From positions 186,001-250,000 of the forward strand of contig NZ_JBEXAE010000004.1 in the NCBI RefSeq assembly GCF_040566695.1: a DNA stretch of 64,000 nt. Reading direction: 5' to 3'. The notes beneath the pieces were generated by a model that was not told the origin of the DNA, did not search any database, and saw nothing but the letters and a program-made list of their open reading frames with translations. Shown piece by piece: positions 55,961-64,000 of the stretch (positions are counted from its first letter, which is position 1; each line of letters starts with the position of its first letter). Source of the stretch: Sediminicola arcticus. GTDB lineage: Bacteria > Bacteroidota > Bacteroidia > Flavobacteriales > Flavobacteriaceae. Both the position numbers and the translations under genes were made by a program.

Positions 55961-58900
55961 TTAGTAATTCCCGTTTTTATCTGTAAATCGGATAATACTA
56001 TCCTTTTCTATTATGGCTGCGGAATTTGGTTGCAGTGCCTTTTTTTTGGCTTTCCTTTTATCTTTTCCAAACAATCTGCCTAGCAATTGTTCAAAGGTAT
56101 TAAAATCAACTTCGTAAGACAAGCCTACTCCTTGCGTATATCCTTGATTATTAGACAAAAACTGTTGAATTTCATTCTCTCTATTGAATATTTTTAAACT
56201 GAGGGTTCCCTCTTCATTTAACAATACCTGCACCTCTACATCTCCTGCCACTACAGTTTCGCTAACCCCTCCTACAGGAACACCCAACCTACCATTGATG
56301 AGTACTTTATCACTGATCTGGGTAGAAACGGTGACCCCTATCCTGTTTTCTGTCTGTATATCTGCACTTTTAGCAAGCTGCCCCTGTTCATAGGAGAGTC
56401 CAAAATCAAACTTATCACTGTTTCCATCAAAAACTTGGTTCAACAATCCCGAGGCAGTTTGTATCAAGTTTCCTGTTACTGCTTGTTGGTTTATCCCGGT
56501 TACTTCATTCACAAATGTGCCCTGTGCCATCAAGAAAAAAGCATTCCGCTCCATTACCGTTGGATCTTGAAGACGGTATTGCAACTCCGATTTTACTACG
56601 GAATTAGTCCCTGGAAATTCAATATCGAACTTGATTTCTGGACTTTTCAATTGGCCATTCAGTCTTACTACAACATCTGTAGGGATTCTTCTAGTAAAGC
56701 CAGGATCGTCTAAAAGGGGCGCAGGGTTTGCATTTAATGAATATACCGCTTCCATATTTAAGGTCGCATCCAAAGGTTCACGCTCCCATACAACACTACC
56801 CCCTGGTCTCACTTTAAATCTTTTATCGATTACTCCTCCAAATTTATAGTAAAATTCTCCTGTCACAACCACAAAATCTCCATACATATTGAACTTTCCT
56901 AAGGTATTTATTTCGATTAATAAGATACCTTCTCCTGTTCCCTTAAGAGAACTCCCCGTTTTTTGGTCAACCACAATTTCCACCTCAGCCTCCGGAGTTA
57001 CCAACAGGTCAAACTCTAGTTCCAACCCTTCAGTTGTTTTAAGAGTTCGTTGCGCCTCAATTGATTTTTTACTGTTCTTTTCAATAAAAGTAATGAATGA
57101 GAAATCGCCCACACTAGCCACATCACTCAATGGGATTTTTAGTGAAGTACCCCTTGCGGTGCTACCATTTACCTTTATGGTCAATGCCTTAGTAGATCCG
57201 TATATTTCCCCTGTACCATTCAAAAATCCAGTACCGTAATACAACTCATCTTCATCATACGGCTTATCCAAGATCATGAACCGATCATTTTTGGTATCTA
57301 CTTTTAAATCCAAATTCCATTCTTTAAAAGCTTGATGGGTAATCCTACCATCAATGGTGGCTCGGGTATTTTGTGATATATCCGTTAAACCAATATTTTC
57401 AAAATAAAAGGTTTGGTCGTACAAGCGCACTTGCGAATTAGGGGCAAAAGCATAATCTACATTTAGATACGGGATGGCTATGCCTGCATTGTTCAATGAA
57501 AGTTGCCCATTAATATCCAGATTATTTAAATCTCCTGTTATTCTGGCATTCCCAGAAATATCCCCTCTTATGTGATCAATGACGCCTTCCCCCAAGGGAC
57601 TAAAAGGTTCCAAGTTGAAATTATTAAAATTCACCAAAAGATCTGCCTGGGGAGTTTCTGTTTTATTGGATATTTTACCAAACACACTCATTTTATCAAC
57701 GCCCCGATCAGCTAATTGAGCATTGACCACAAAATCTGTCAAATCCTGATTTCCCACAATACCAATAGAAAGATCCCCTTGTTGGATGTCATTTACAGCA
57801 AAATTACGGATATCCAAATTGGAAGAGGGCAGGTAAATCCCATCCTTTTGTCTTATGTTTAAAACACCATTTACCTCTCCTTTTAAGTTTAGGCTATCTA
57901 TGTTGGGGGTTATCTTGTCTAATGAAACAATCTTAAACTGGAGTTCTAAATCCTTATAGGTAGAATCTGCCAATTGTCCCTTTAGTCTGATTTGTTCATT
58001 TTCTTCATTGTTCATCACAATTTCCTCAATCGTAATACTATCCAATGTCCTATTTATAATAACCTTATTCTTGTTATTGCCATCATTGTTTAGCACCCAA
58101 GTATTGCCCTTAAAACTAAGGTCGGATTTTTTTAGCCCAATGACCGACTTCTTGAGGTTATTGAAGGTGTGGTAAAAATTAAGGTTATAACTGTCATTGT
58201 ATTCACTGCCTCCCTTAAATTCAGTTCTAAAGAACAACGTATCGTTGATAGTGGTGTTAATTAAATTAAAGTCTTTTACATCGTAATACTTTGTGGACAC
58301 ATCGGCAATAGAAACAAAGGTATTGAAGAGTGGGTTTTTGTTATCTACCTTCACATCAATATCATCAAGCACATTCCCAAAAGCGGTAATACTTGGAGAT
58401 TTAAAGGAAAGTTTAAAGTCTCCTTCATCTGCAATAACGCTTCCCTTAATAAAGGTATTAGAGCCAAATTCCACTTCCGGAAAAAAGACCTCAACAATCT
58501 TATTATAAATTTTAAAATTAAATGCTATGCGTTGACCATCAGAAATCTCAAATGGTTTATAATTAGTGTAGACGCTTCCAATGGCATTTTGCACTAGTTT
58601 ACTCAATTCATTTACCTTAAAATTCCCTCTGAGATATCCTGTAATGATGTCCGGAGAGTTTATATCTATAACCCTAACCGTATCTTGTTCAAAAGTTGAA
58701 GAAATCTTAAAATCATTGAAATAATAGATTTCATTCTTATTTTCATAACTGGTCTTTGAAAAATTGATATCACCAATAAAGTTGTCTAAACTATTTCCAG
58801 AAACGTCCATAGCTATGTTTCCCTTAAAAATAGAGACACTATCCTTTATAAAATTTAACTTTTTAAAGTCGGCATAAGCCACGGTGGCCACAAAATTAAA

Positions 58901-60388
58901 ATTATTGCGCCTTTCCTTTAAATCAGCGAGCCCCTTAAACTCAAATTGGAAGTTCTCATCTGCAGACACCAAAGACCCATCGAACAATTGGTCCTTAAAA
59001 ATCCCAGAGACGTTGATGCTTTTATAGTTGTAATCGTTAAATTCCAAAGTATAGACCTCCCCAGTTACTTTTGTATTCAATGTTTCTTGAACAAAACCCT
59101 TACCTTCCACATTGACATCTAAATTGGTCAGACCCAACTTTTCGTTATTGACTATTTCTCCTAAATTAAAATCGATCAGAGAAACAAATCCCTTATAAGA
59201 GGCATTGTCTATATCATCAATATCTGTTAGGGTTAGATCTGCATAACTGCTGCCAATTAGGGTATTGATATTCACCTTTGCCTCAATGACCTTTTGGGTG
59301 ATTCCTGCTGTTCCCCTAATCGTAAATTGACCCAATTTTTCAAATAGAGAAGGTATGTTATCGCCTAGGATTTTAGGCATTAAAGACCTTAATTCGTAAT
59401 AACTTGAGGTTACATTCCTCATTTGGGCATTAATCACGAAGGGATCAGCGGAGGAAAAAAGATTTTTAAAATTAAAATCGCCCCGTACACCGGTATTATC
59501 AGATTGCAAAAAAAGATCGGTGGTATTTAAATCGTTCAATACGCCATTCACGTTAGCGGAGAAAAAGGCCTCTTTCCCTTTGCCAAACTCACCGTACAAT
59601 AAATTTACCTCATCAAATGATACGGTCGATTCATCGAATACTGCAGTGATATTTACTTTATTTAGAAAGTCTGAGAAGTCTTCCCTATTGTAGTTGAACA
59701 CCAGGTTACCTTTGATGTTAGATTTAGATGTTTTAATATGGAGTAAATCAAACCTCATCTGTTGCTTGGAATATTTGAAGGATGTCTCCAAATTTTCAAC
59801 TTGAAGTCCACTTTTACTTGAAAATGACATATTCTGAATCTCTGAAGTCACTTCTGGGCCTACGATCAGAAAATCATTTGCGTTTATGTTTAGATCCCTA
59901 AAATCAAGGACCTCATTGGTCTTCTTATTTTCATCAGTCAACTTAAAACTACTATTGGATATTTTCACATCAGAAGATGAAAAATAAAATGGGGGCGTTC
60001 CTGGATCCCTAGGTTTTTTATCATCCAACTTATCTATAAAAACTTCTAAGTTACTACTAGTCTCCCCTTTGTAGGTTTTTAGTTTAAAGTTGAGCTTTTC
60101 TACTTCTATATCTCCAAACTCCAATTTTCCATTCACCAGATTTCTTATATTGAGTATGGAGGTGGAAAGCCGATCTATATAAAATAAGGTGTCCTTTTGA
60201 TAATCCTTCACAAAAACACCCTTTAAAGAAGTATCCCAAGATATGAGTGAAAACTTTAGCCGGTCTATTTGAATATTTGTCCCAAATTCTGAATTGATAC
60301 TATCTGTGGCAAATTTTGCTAATCTTGTCTGAACCATGGGCAAAGACAATATAGCAGTACCTAGAACAGATATCAGCAGGAATACCAA
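55961..60388 (-). CDS. tamB: TamB-like translocation/assembly module protein
   Basis: A 1475-residue envelope protein with one N-terminal TM helix (VFLLISVLGTAILSLPM). A very long series of beta-strand repeats (AsmA/DUF490-like) follows. The C-terminal TamB domain has DGRITHQAFKEWNLDLKVDTKN, GDFVVVTGEFYYKFGGVIDKRF and LSYEVDFNTFEQLLGRLFGKD. Such proteins bridge the inner and outer membranes and help outer-membrane protein assembly or lipid movement. Full length for Bacteroidota. The 5' end is divergent from tsaD with about 90 bases between the starts. Confidence 0.92.
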   Translation of the reverse strand: MVFLLISVLGTAILSLPMVQTRLAKFATDSINSEFGTNIQIDRLKFSLISWDTSLKGVFVKDYQKDTLFYIDRLSTSILNIRNLVNGKLEFGDIEVEKLNFKLKTYKGETSSNLEVFIDKLDDKKPRDPGTPPFYFSSSDVKISNSSFKLTDENKKTNEVLDFRDLNINANDFLIVGPEVTSEIQNMSFSSKSGLQVENLETSFKYSKQQMRFDLLHIKTSKSNIKGNLVFNYNREDFSDFLNKVNITAVFDESTVSFDEVNLLYGEFGKGKEAFFSANVNGVLNDLNTTDLFLQSDNTGVRGDFNFKNLFSSADPFVINAQMRNVTSSYYELRSLMPKILGDNIPSLFEKLGQFTIRGTAGITQKVIEAKVNINTLIGSSYADLTLTDIDDIDNASYKGFVSLIDFNLGEIVNNEKLGLTNLDVNVEGKGFVQETLNTKVTGEVYTLEFNDYNYKSINVSGIFKDQLFDGSLVSADENFQFEFKGLADLKERRNNFNFVATVAYADFKKLNFIKDSVSIFKGNIAMDVSGNSLDNFIGDINFSKTSYENKNEIYYFNDFKISSTFEQDTVRVIDINSPDIITGYLRGNFKVNELSKLVQNAIGSVYTNYKPFEISDGQRIAFNFKIYNKIVEVFFPEVEFGSNTFIKGSVIADEGDFKLSFKSPSITAFGNVLDDIDVKVDNKNPLFNTFVSIADVSTKYYDVKDFNLINTTINDTLFFRTEFKGGSEYNDSYNLNFYHTFNNLKKSVIGLKKSDLSFKGNTWVLNNDGNNKNKVIINRTLDSITIEEIVMNNEENEQIRLKGQLADSTYKDLELQFKIVSLDKITPNIDSLNLKGEVNGVLNIRQKDGIYLPSSNLDIRNFAVNDIQQGDLSIGIVGNQDLTDFVVNAQLADRGVDKMSVFGKISNKTETPQADLLVNFNNFNLEPFSPLGEGVIDHIRGDISGNARITGDLNNLDINGQLSLNNAGIAIPYLNVDYAFAPNSQVRLYDQTFYFENIGLTDISQNTRATIDGRITHQAFKEWNLDLKVDTKNDRFMILDKPYDEDELYYGTGFLNGTGEIYGSTKALTIKVNGSTARGTSLKIPLSDVASVGDFSFITFIEKNSKKSIEAQRTLKTTEGLELEFDLLVTPEAEVEIVVDQKTGSSLKGTGEGILLIEINTLGKFNMYGDFVVVTGEFYYKFGGVIDKRFKVRPGGSVVWEREPLDATLNMEAVYSLNANPAPLLDDPGFTRRIPTDVVVRLNGQLKSPEIKFDIEFPGTNSVVKSELQYRLQDPTVMERNAFFLMAQGTFVNEVTGINQQAVTGNLIQTASGLLNQVFDGNSDKFDFGLSYEQGQLAKSADIQTENRIGVTVSTQISDKVLINGRLGVPVGGVSETVVAGDVEVQVLLNEEGTLSLKIFNRENEIQQFLSNNQGYTQGVGLSYEVDFNTFEQLLGRLFGKDKRKAKKKALQPNSAAIIEKDSIIRFTDKNGNY

Positions 60389-60439
60389 TAGTATCCTAAG
60401 GAGTATTTTTCTTAATTTTTTGATAGGATTTTATTGTTT

Positions 60440-60447
60440 TACCTTTG
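60440..60447 (+). promoter_or_regulatory. -7 box of the tsaD promoter
   Basis: TACCTTTG is an exact TAnnTTTG. A TTTG at 60419-60422 lies 17 bases upstream, a good -33. The start site would fall near 60453, so a frame starting at the TTG of 60434 cannot be translated from it. This fixes the start at GTG 60476. Confidence 0.6.
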
Positions 60448-60475
60448 TTGCTTTCAAATTTTATTCCAAAACTAC

Positions 60476-61498
60476 GTGGAACATCAAAATATATATATTC
60501 TTGCCATAGAATCTTCTTGTGATGATACTTCAGCTGCTGTTTTACACAACAACAAGAAACTGAGCAATGTTGTAGCAACGCAGAAAATACATGAGGAATT
60601 CGGGGGTGTTGTTCCCGAACTTGCCTCAAGAGCCCACCAACAAAATATAGTTCCGGTGGTCCATCAAGCGTTGGCCAAAGCAAATATCGATAAAAAACAA
60701 TTATCAGCCATAGCTTTTACACGCGGTCCTGGGCTAATGGGATCTTTATTGGTAGGCACCTCCTTTGCGAAATCTCTAGCATTGGGTTTAGACATCCCAT
60801 TAATAGAGGTAAACCACATGCAAGCCCATATATTGGCGCACTTCATTGATGAAGAAAATAGTCCAAAACCACAGTTCCCATTTTTAGCTCTTACCATTAG
60901 TGGTGGACACACTCAAATAGTATTGGTAAAAGGGTATTTTGATCTTGAAATCTTGGGTGAAACTTTAGATGATGCGGTTGGAGAAGCCTTTGACAAAAGC
61001 GCAAAAATTTTAGGCCTCCCCTATCCTGGAGGACCTCTCGTGGACAAATATGCCCAGTTGGGCAATCCTAAGGCCTTTCCTTTCCCAAAACCAAAAGTAA
61101 AGGATCTCAATTTTAGTTTCAGTGGACTTAAAACTAGTATCCTTTACTTTATACAAAAACAAGTGAAGGAAAATCCAAATTTTGTTGAAGAGAATATGAA
61201 TGACATCTGTGCTTCAATACAATTTACTATAGTAGAAATTCTGATGAACAAACTTAAAAAGGCAGCTAAACAAACAGGAATTAATCAAATTGCTATTGGA
61301 GGGGGTGTATCAGCAAATTCAGGTATTCGAAAAGCACTTAAAGATGCGGAATCCAAATATGGTTGGGCAACCTATGTTCCTAAATTTGAATATTGCACGG
61401 ACAATGCCGCAATGATTGGTATTGTTGGGTACTTAAAATATTTAGAAGGTAAGTTTAGTGACCAAAGTATTACCGCTAAGGCACGTTATGTAATATAG
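60476..61498 (+). CDS. tsaD: tRNA N6-adenosine threonylcarbamoyltransferase
   Basis: A 340-residue enzyme that transfers the threonylcarbamoyl group to A37 of ANN-decoding tRNAs. The start GTG 60476 gives VEHQNIYILAIESSCDDTSAAVL, the usual family N-terminus. The metal site HMQAHILAHF is present, with PELASRAHQ before it, and GGVSANSGIR and CTDNAAMIGI towards the end are also normal. The longer TTG frame from 60434 precedes the likely transcription start. It is divergent from tamB. Confidence 0.96.
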   Translation: MEHQNIYILAIESSCDDTSAAVLHNNKKLSNVVATQKIHEEFGGVVPELASRAHQQNIVPVVHQALAKANIDKKQLSAIAFTRGPGLMGSLLVGTSFAKSLALGLDIPLIEVNHMQAHILAHFIDEENSPKPQFPFLALTISGGHTQIVLVKGYFDLEILGETLDDAVGEAFDKSAKILGLPYPGGPLVDKYAQLGNPKAFPFPKPKVKDLNFSFSGLKTSILYFIQKQVKENPNFVEENMNDICASIQFTIVEILMNKLKKAAKQTGINQIAIGGGVSANSGIRKALKDAESKYGWATYVPKFEYCTDNAAMIGIVGYLKYLEGKFSDQSITAKARYVI

Positions 61499-61501
61499 AT
61501 G

Positions 61502-61523
61502 CTCATAGCTGTCATACTATGAG
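61502..61523 (+). other. Inverted repeat after tsaD
   Basis: CTCATAG-CTGTCATA-CTATGAG is a perfect 7-base repeat just after the stop codon of tsaD, without a T-run. It might be a weak terminator or an RNA 3' structure. Confidence 0.3.
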
Positions 61524-61628
61524 GTATTGACATCAAAAAGAAGGGATACCTTATCACTGTTTTAGGATTATTTTACCAAAAAAACATGAGGTCTTGCTAT
61601 TATTAATCAAGATAAAAAGCATCAAATT

Positions 61629-62333
61629 ATGCAGCTCTTTTACAATCCAGAAATAAATTTAGAAACAGAACAGTTTACTTTCCCAACAGACGAAAGCAAG
61701 CATATTGTTAAAGTATTACGAAAAAAAACAGGGGATACGCTTCAGATTACTAACGGCCGAGGCGATATGTTCCAAGCAGAAATTCTATTTCCTGACCAAA
61801 ATAAATGTAAGGCCAAGATTATTGATAAGGAACATACCCAGCCTAAAGCCTACAGACTTCATATGGTGGTTGCGCCCACAAAATTAAACGATCGGTTTGA
61901 GTGGTTTTTAGAAAAAGCAACGGAAATAGGTGTTCATGAAATAACCCCCATCATATGTGACCATTCTGAAAGAAAGATCATCAAAAAGGATCGGATGGAA
62001 AAAGTGATACAATCTGCCATGAAACAATCACTTCAAACGTATCTACCGGCCTTAAATGAAGCAGTATCCTTCAAAGAATTCATGACAACATCCCTTGGAG
62101 GAGACCTATTTATAGCTCATTGCGAAGAAAACGAGAAAACGGAACTCAATGTGCGCACTAGACCAAATAAACAAATTACGGTACTTATAGGTCCGGAAGG
62201 GGATTTTTCTACCAACGAAATAGAATTGGCACTAAAAAAAGGGTTCTTGCCAGTTGCCCTAGGAGAAACAAGATTGCGTACGGAAACCGCGGCTATAGTC
62301 GCCTGCACTACAGTAGCCTTAATTAATCAATAA
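61629..62333 (+). CDS. rsmE: 16S rRNA (uracil-1498-N3)-methyltransferase
   Basis: A 234-residue SPOUT methyltransferase. The N-terminal PUA-like part has DESKHIVKVLRKKTGDTLQITNGRG. The SAM-binding knot includes VLIGPEGDFSTNEIELALKKGF and ALGETRLRTETAAI, all family hallmarks, plus EKATEIGVHEITPIICDHSERK. Complete. It follows tsaD by 130 bases. Confidence 0.95.
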   Translation: MQLFYNPEINLETEQFTFPTDESKHIVKVLRKKTGDTLQITNGRGDMFQAEILFPDQNKCKAKIIDKEHTQPKAYRLHMVVAPTKLNDRFEWFLEKATEIGVHEITPIICDHSERKIIKKDRMEKVIQSAMKQSLQTYLPALNEAVSFKEFMTTSLGGDLFIAHCEENEKTELNVRTRPNKQITVLIGPEGDFSTNEIELALKKGFLPVALGETRLRTETAAIVACTTVALINQ

Positions 62334-62337
62334 AAAA

Positions 62338-62375
62338 TTCCGCACTTCAAATTATAAATAATTGGAAATGCGGAA
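62338..62375 (-). terminator. Strong minus-strand terminator after rsmE
   Basis: On the minus strand TTCCGCAT... pairs with ...GTGCGGAA over about 17 positions around a TTTA loop, with one mismatch and one G-U pair. It is followed by AATTTTTTATTG. On the plus strand no T-run follows, so it does not look like the end of rsmE. It fits a transcript that runs left from about 62500. Confidence 0.7.
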
Positions 62376-62391
62376 CCACAATAAACACTTA

Positions 62392-62484
62392 CTAAATTAT
62401 CCGGCAAAACAAACACCAGATAATACCTTTATAATAAGCCCCTGTTGGCCATAAAGTAGGCTTCACACTACATAGAAGTAACAT
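62392..62484 (-). CDS. Possible 30-residue small protein inside the candidate RNA
   Basis: ATG at 62484 opens a frame for MLLLCSVKPTLWPTGAYYKG and a further ten residues, IIWCLFCRII, and stops at 62392. GGAG lies four bases before the ATG. It is Cys/Trp-rich and hydrophobic at the end. The frame may be chance, as it is short and I know no relative. The promoter and terminator around it are the main reason to list it. Confidence 0.25.
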   Translation of the reverse strand: MLLLCSVKPTLWPTGAYYKGIIWCLFCRII

Positions 62485-62600
62485 GTCTCCTATTTAAAGA
62501 ATAAAGCTACCTAATGCTTTTTTGACTTATCAAATTTCTGAATAGCACCTAACTTTAAAACTATTAAGGCACATTGATTTTTTAGACCTTCTTTTATTAG

Positions 62601-62608
62601 TAAATTTG
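62601..62608 (+). promoter_or_regulatory. -7 box before the DUF4159 gene
   Basis: TAAATTTG fits TAnnTTTG exactly. A TTG at 62574-62576 is 24 bases upstream. A longer coding frame would begin at TTG 62606, inside this box. The first usable start is therefore ATG 62633, which also brings a signal peptide. Confidence 0.5.
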
Positions 62609-62632
62609 AAGTACCTAAAGGTACATAACTCT

Positions 62633-63283
62633 ATGAAAAAAATTGGTTTTTTGACTATATTTTTAACTTTTTTTGTGAGTTTTAATATTGAGGCTCAGGA
62701 AATTGCAGTTTTAAAATACAATGGTGGCGGGGATTGGTACGCAAATCCTACGGCCCTACCAAATCTGATTAAATTTTGCAATGAAAAGATTGGAACAAAG
62801 CTCAGTTCTAAGGTTGAAACCGCAGAAGTTGGGGATGTTACTATCTTTCAATATCCCTTTTTACATATGACCGGACATGGTAACGTATTCTTTTCTCAAG
62901 AAGAAGCTGAAAATCTAAGGACGTATTTACTCTCTGGTGGATTTTTACACATTGATGATAATTACGGCATGGAGCCTTATTTAATAAAAGAGCTTATAAA
63001 AGTATTCCCTGAAAAAGAATTGGAAGAATTGGGAAAGGAGCATCCTATTTTCCAAACACAGTTTAATTTTCCTGCTGGTTTACCAAAAATCCATGAACAT
63101 GATGGGAAACGACCACAAGCCCTTGGAATAGTCCACAATGGACGTTTGGTCTTGTTATTTACATACGAAAGCGACCTAAGTGATGGGTGGGAAGATGAGG
63201 CTGTTCATAATGATCCCGCAGAAGTAAGGCTGAAAGCACTTCAAATGGGTGCTAATATTATTTCTTACGTCTTTAAAAGTTAA
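62633..63283 (+). CDS. DUF4159 family exported protein
   Basis: A 216-residue protein with a signal peptide (MKKIGFLTIFLTFFVSFNIEAQ). The DUF4159 fold follows: VLKYNGGGDWYANPTALPNLIKFCNEK, then FQYPFLHMTGHGNVFFSQEEAENLRTYLLSGGFLHIDDNYG and HPIFQTQFNFP. This is a glutamine-amidotransferase-like (flavodoxin-type) fold without a known reaction. The start is chosen at 62633 because of the promoter box at 62601. It ends three bases before the permease gene, so the two are co-transcribed. Confidence 0.88.
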   Translation: MKKIGFLTIFLTFFVSFNIEAQEIAVLKYNGGGDWYANPTALPNLIKFCNEKIGTKLSSKVETAEVGDVTIFQYPFLHMTGHGNVFFSQEEAENLRTYLLSGGFLHIDDNYGMEPYLIKELIKVFPEKELEELGKEHPIFQTQFNFPAGLPKIHEHDGKRPQALGIVHNGRLVLLFTYESDLSDGWEDEAVHNDPAEVRLKALQMGANIISYVFKS

Positions 63284-63286
63284 ACT

Positions 63287-64000
63287 ATGACATCAAAAAC
63301 AATTGCCTTTGGTATTATAAGGGCTGTGGTTATAATCACAGGCATCCTAGTTTTGCTTTATTTCCTTTACACCATCCAATCTGTTATCGCCTATCTAGCC
63401 ATCGCAGCAGTTGTAGCATTGATAGGAAGACCTATCGTTTTATTATTAAGAAGAAGATTGAAACTGCCCAATACCATAGCTGTAATACTAACCATGTTAT
63501 TCATGATTTCTATTTTTGCAGGAGTGGTTGCACTCTTCGTCCCTTTGATCTCAGAACAGAGCAAAAATCTTTCACTTTTAGATATTGATAACTTACAGAA
63601 AAGTCTCAATTCTCTTTATTTGGAAGTAACACAATATTTTGGAGCCTCCCCTAATGTGGTCAATGAAATGATAGAGGAAGCAAATATTGAAAAAAATATT
63701 TTGGAAGGCATGAATATGGGGTTCATTCCAAATTTCCTGAACTCCTTTGTCGATGTTCTCAGCACGGTGAGTATAGGGTTGTTTTCTGTTCTATTTATAT
63801 CCTTCTTTTTTCTAAAGGACAGCAAATTATTCCAAAGGGGTATTCTTGTATTTATACCAAATAATAAAGAAAGTGGAATGATCAATTCCATAGAAAAAAT
63901 CAAGAATTTACTGTCCAGATATTTCGTTGGACTCCTATTACAAATATTTATACTCTTCGTTATTTATACCATTGTTTTACTTATCGTTGGAATCCAAAAT
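63287..64000 (+). CDS. AI-2E/PerM family membrane protein (3' end cut by window edge)
   Basis: The frame starts with ATG 63287 (MTSKTIAFGIIRAVVIITGI) and stays open for 238 codons to the edge. Early TM helices include VLLYFLYTIQSVIAYLAIAAVVALIGRPIVLLLRRR and TIAVILTMLFMISIFAGVVALFVPLI. The family signature segment LISEQ is followed by a periplasmic domain, then LLQIFILFVIYTIVLLIVG at the edge. AI-2E family permeases are of uncertain substrate. The remainder lies outside the window. Confidence 0.85.
   Translation, partial: MTSKTIAFGIIRAVVIITGILVLLYFLYTIQSVIAYLAIAAVVALIGRPIVLLLRRRLKLPNTIAVILTMLFMISIFAGVVALFVPLISEQSKNLSLLDIDNLQKSLNSLYLEVTQYFGASPNVVNEMIEEANIEKNILEGMNMGFIPNFLNSFVDVLSTVSIGLFSVLFISFFFLKDSKLFQRGILVFIPNNKESGMINSIEKIKNLLSRYFVGLLLQIFILFVIYTIVLLIVGIQN

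Larger units (their letters stand above)
62335..62497 (-). ncRNA. Candidate small RNA or small-protein transcript
   Basis: On the minus strand a possible promoter (TTTG at 62534-62531, 21 bases, TAGCTTTA at 62509-62502) precedes about 160 bases that end in the terminator at 62338-62375. Two hairpins lie inside. One is ATTATCTGG (62424-62416) with CCGGATAAT (62404-62396), where a U-G pair exists only on this strand. The other is AAGCC with GGCTT near 62462-62436. A 30-codon frame sits in the same RNA. No known RNA family was recognised. Confidence 0.45.

Noticed and set aside
60434..60475. TTG start 14 codons upstream of tsaD
   Set aside because: It lies before the likely transcription start given by the box at 60440-60447, and the extra residues do not match the family.
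62338..62375. Hairpin as the terminator of rsmE
   Set aside because: No T-run follows on the plus strand, whereas a T-run follows on the minus strand.
62606..62632. TTG start of the DUF4159 gene
   Set aside because: It falls inside the -7 box at 62601-62608. ATG 62633 gives a signal peptide.
1..64000. CRISPR arrays, tRNA or rRNA genes, insertion sequences, prophage
   Set aside because: I looked for regular repeats, cloverleaf-like sequence, transposase or integrase motifs and phage genes and found none.

Overview
The window looks like chromosome from a flavobacterium (Bacteroidota, probably Flavobacteriaceae). It is AT-rich. Genes have little Shine-Dalgarno sequence, and several transcription units carry the Bacteroidota -7 box TAnnTTTG. 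The gene families fit too: LptD and TamB of Bacteroidota type, BshA for bacillithiol, an MCE protein next to Fe-S oxidoreductases, a GH3/beta-lactamase fusion, OmpA- and SPOR-tailed barrels, and a lipoprotein polysaccharide lyase. The family set suggests a marine or polysaccharide-rich habitat, but nothing proves it. No rRNA, tRNA, insertion sequence, CRISPR array or prophage was seen.

Region 1 (1-8.6 kb) holds a PurD-like ATP-grasp protein cut by the window edge, a CpsB-type tyrosine phosphatase, and a leftward operon aminotransferase - PglF/CapD-type dehydratase - Wza - Wzc. This covers synthesis of an amino-dideoxy sugar nucleotide, the outer-membrane export channel and the tyrosine autokinase. 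Region 2 (8.6-12.5 kb) is an insert of two secreted beta-helix proteins, a pectate-lyase-like lipoprotein and a second parallel beta-helix protein. They are preceded by a 580-base regulatory stretch with a repeated TTCATCGA motif.

Region 3 (12.7-36.2 kb) is the main polysaccharide cluster, almost all on the + strand. It encodes a UDP-glucuronate epimerase, UDP-glucose dehydrogenase and UDP-HexNAc dehydrogenase; a MurJ-like flippase; four GT4 glycosyltransferases; a Wzy-like polymerase; and a TupA-like ATP-grasp protein. A PglD-type acetyltransferase with two compensating frameshifts follows, then a sugar N-formyltransferase, a DegT-fold protein and two phosphoglycosyl transferases. The 3' end is unusual: a PglD-like acetyltransferase fused to an FAD/NAD(P)-binding flavoprotein, two GNAT/FemAB-like proteins, an FkbH-like HAD protein and an acyl carrier protein. 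Together these suggest an uncommon substituent, perhaps a glyceryl or other carrier-bound acyl group, placed on a uronic-acid and amino-sugar polymer. A decayed SGNH hydrolase sits just beyond.

Region 4 (37.2-64 kb) is envelope and housekeeping. Two paralogous barrels carry different wall-anchoring tails (OmpA and SPOR). Then come a PrcB-like lipoprotein, bshA, a GH3/beta-lactamase fusion, an Fe-S/MCE/amidase operon, lptD, ridA, a BadF-type kinase, gap, pfkA, tamB, tsaD, rsmE, a DUF4159 protein and an AI-2E-type permease cut by the right edge. Between rsmE and the DUF4159 gene the minus strand has a promoter, a 30-codon frame and a strong terminator, which together suggest an undescribed small RNA or small-protein gene.
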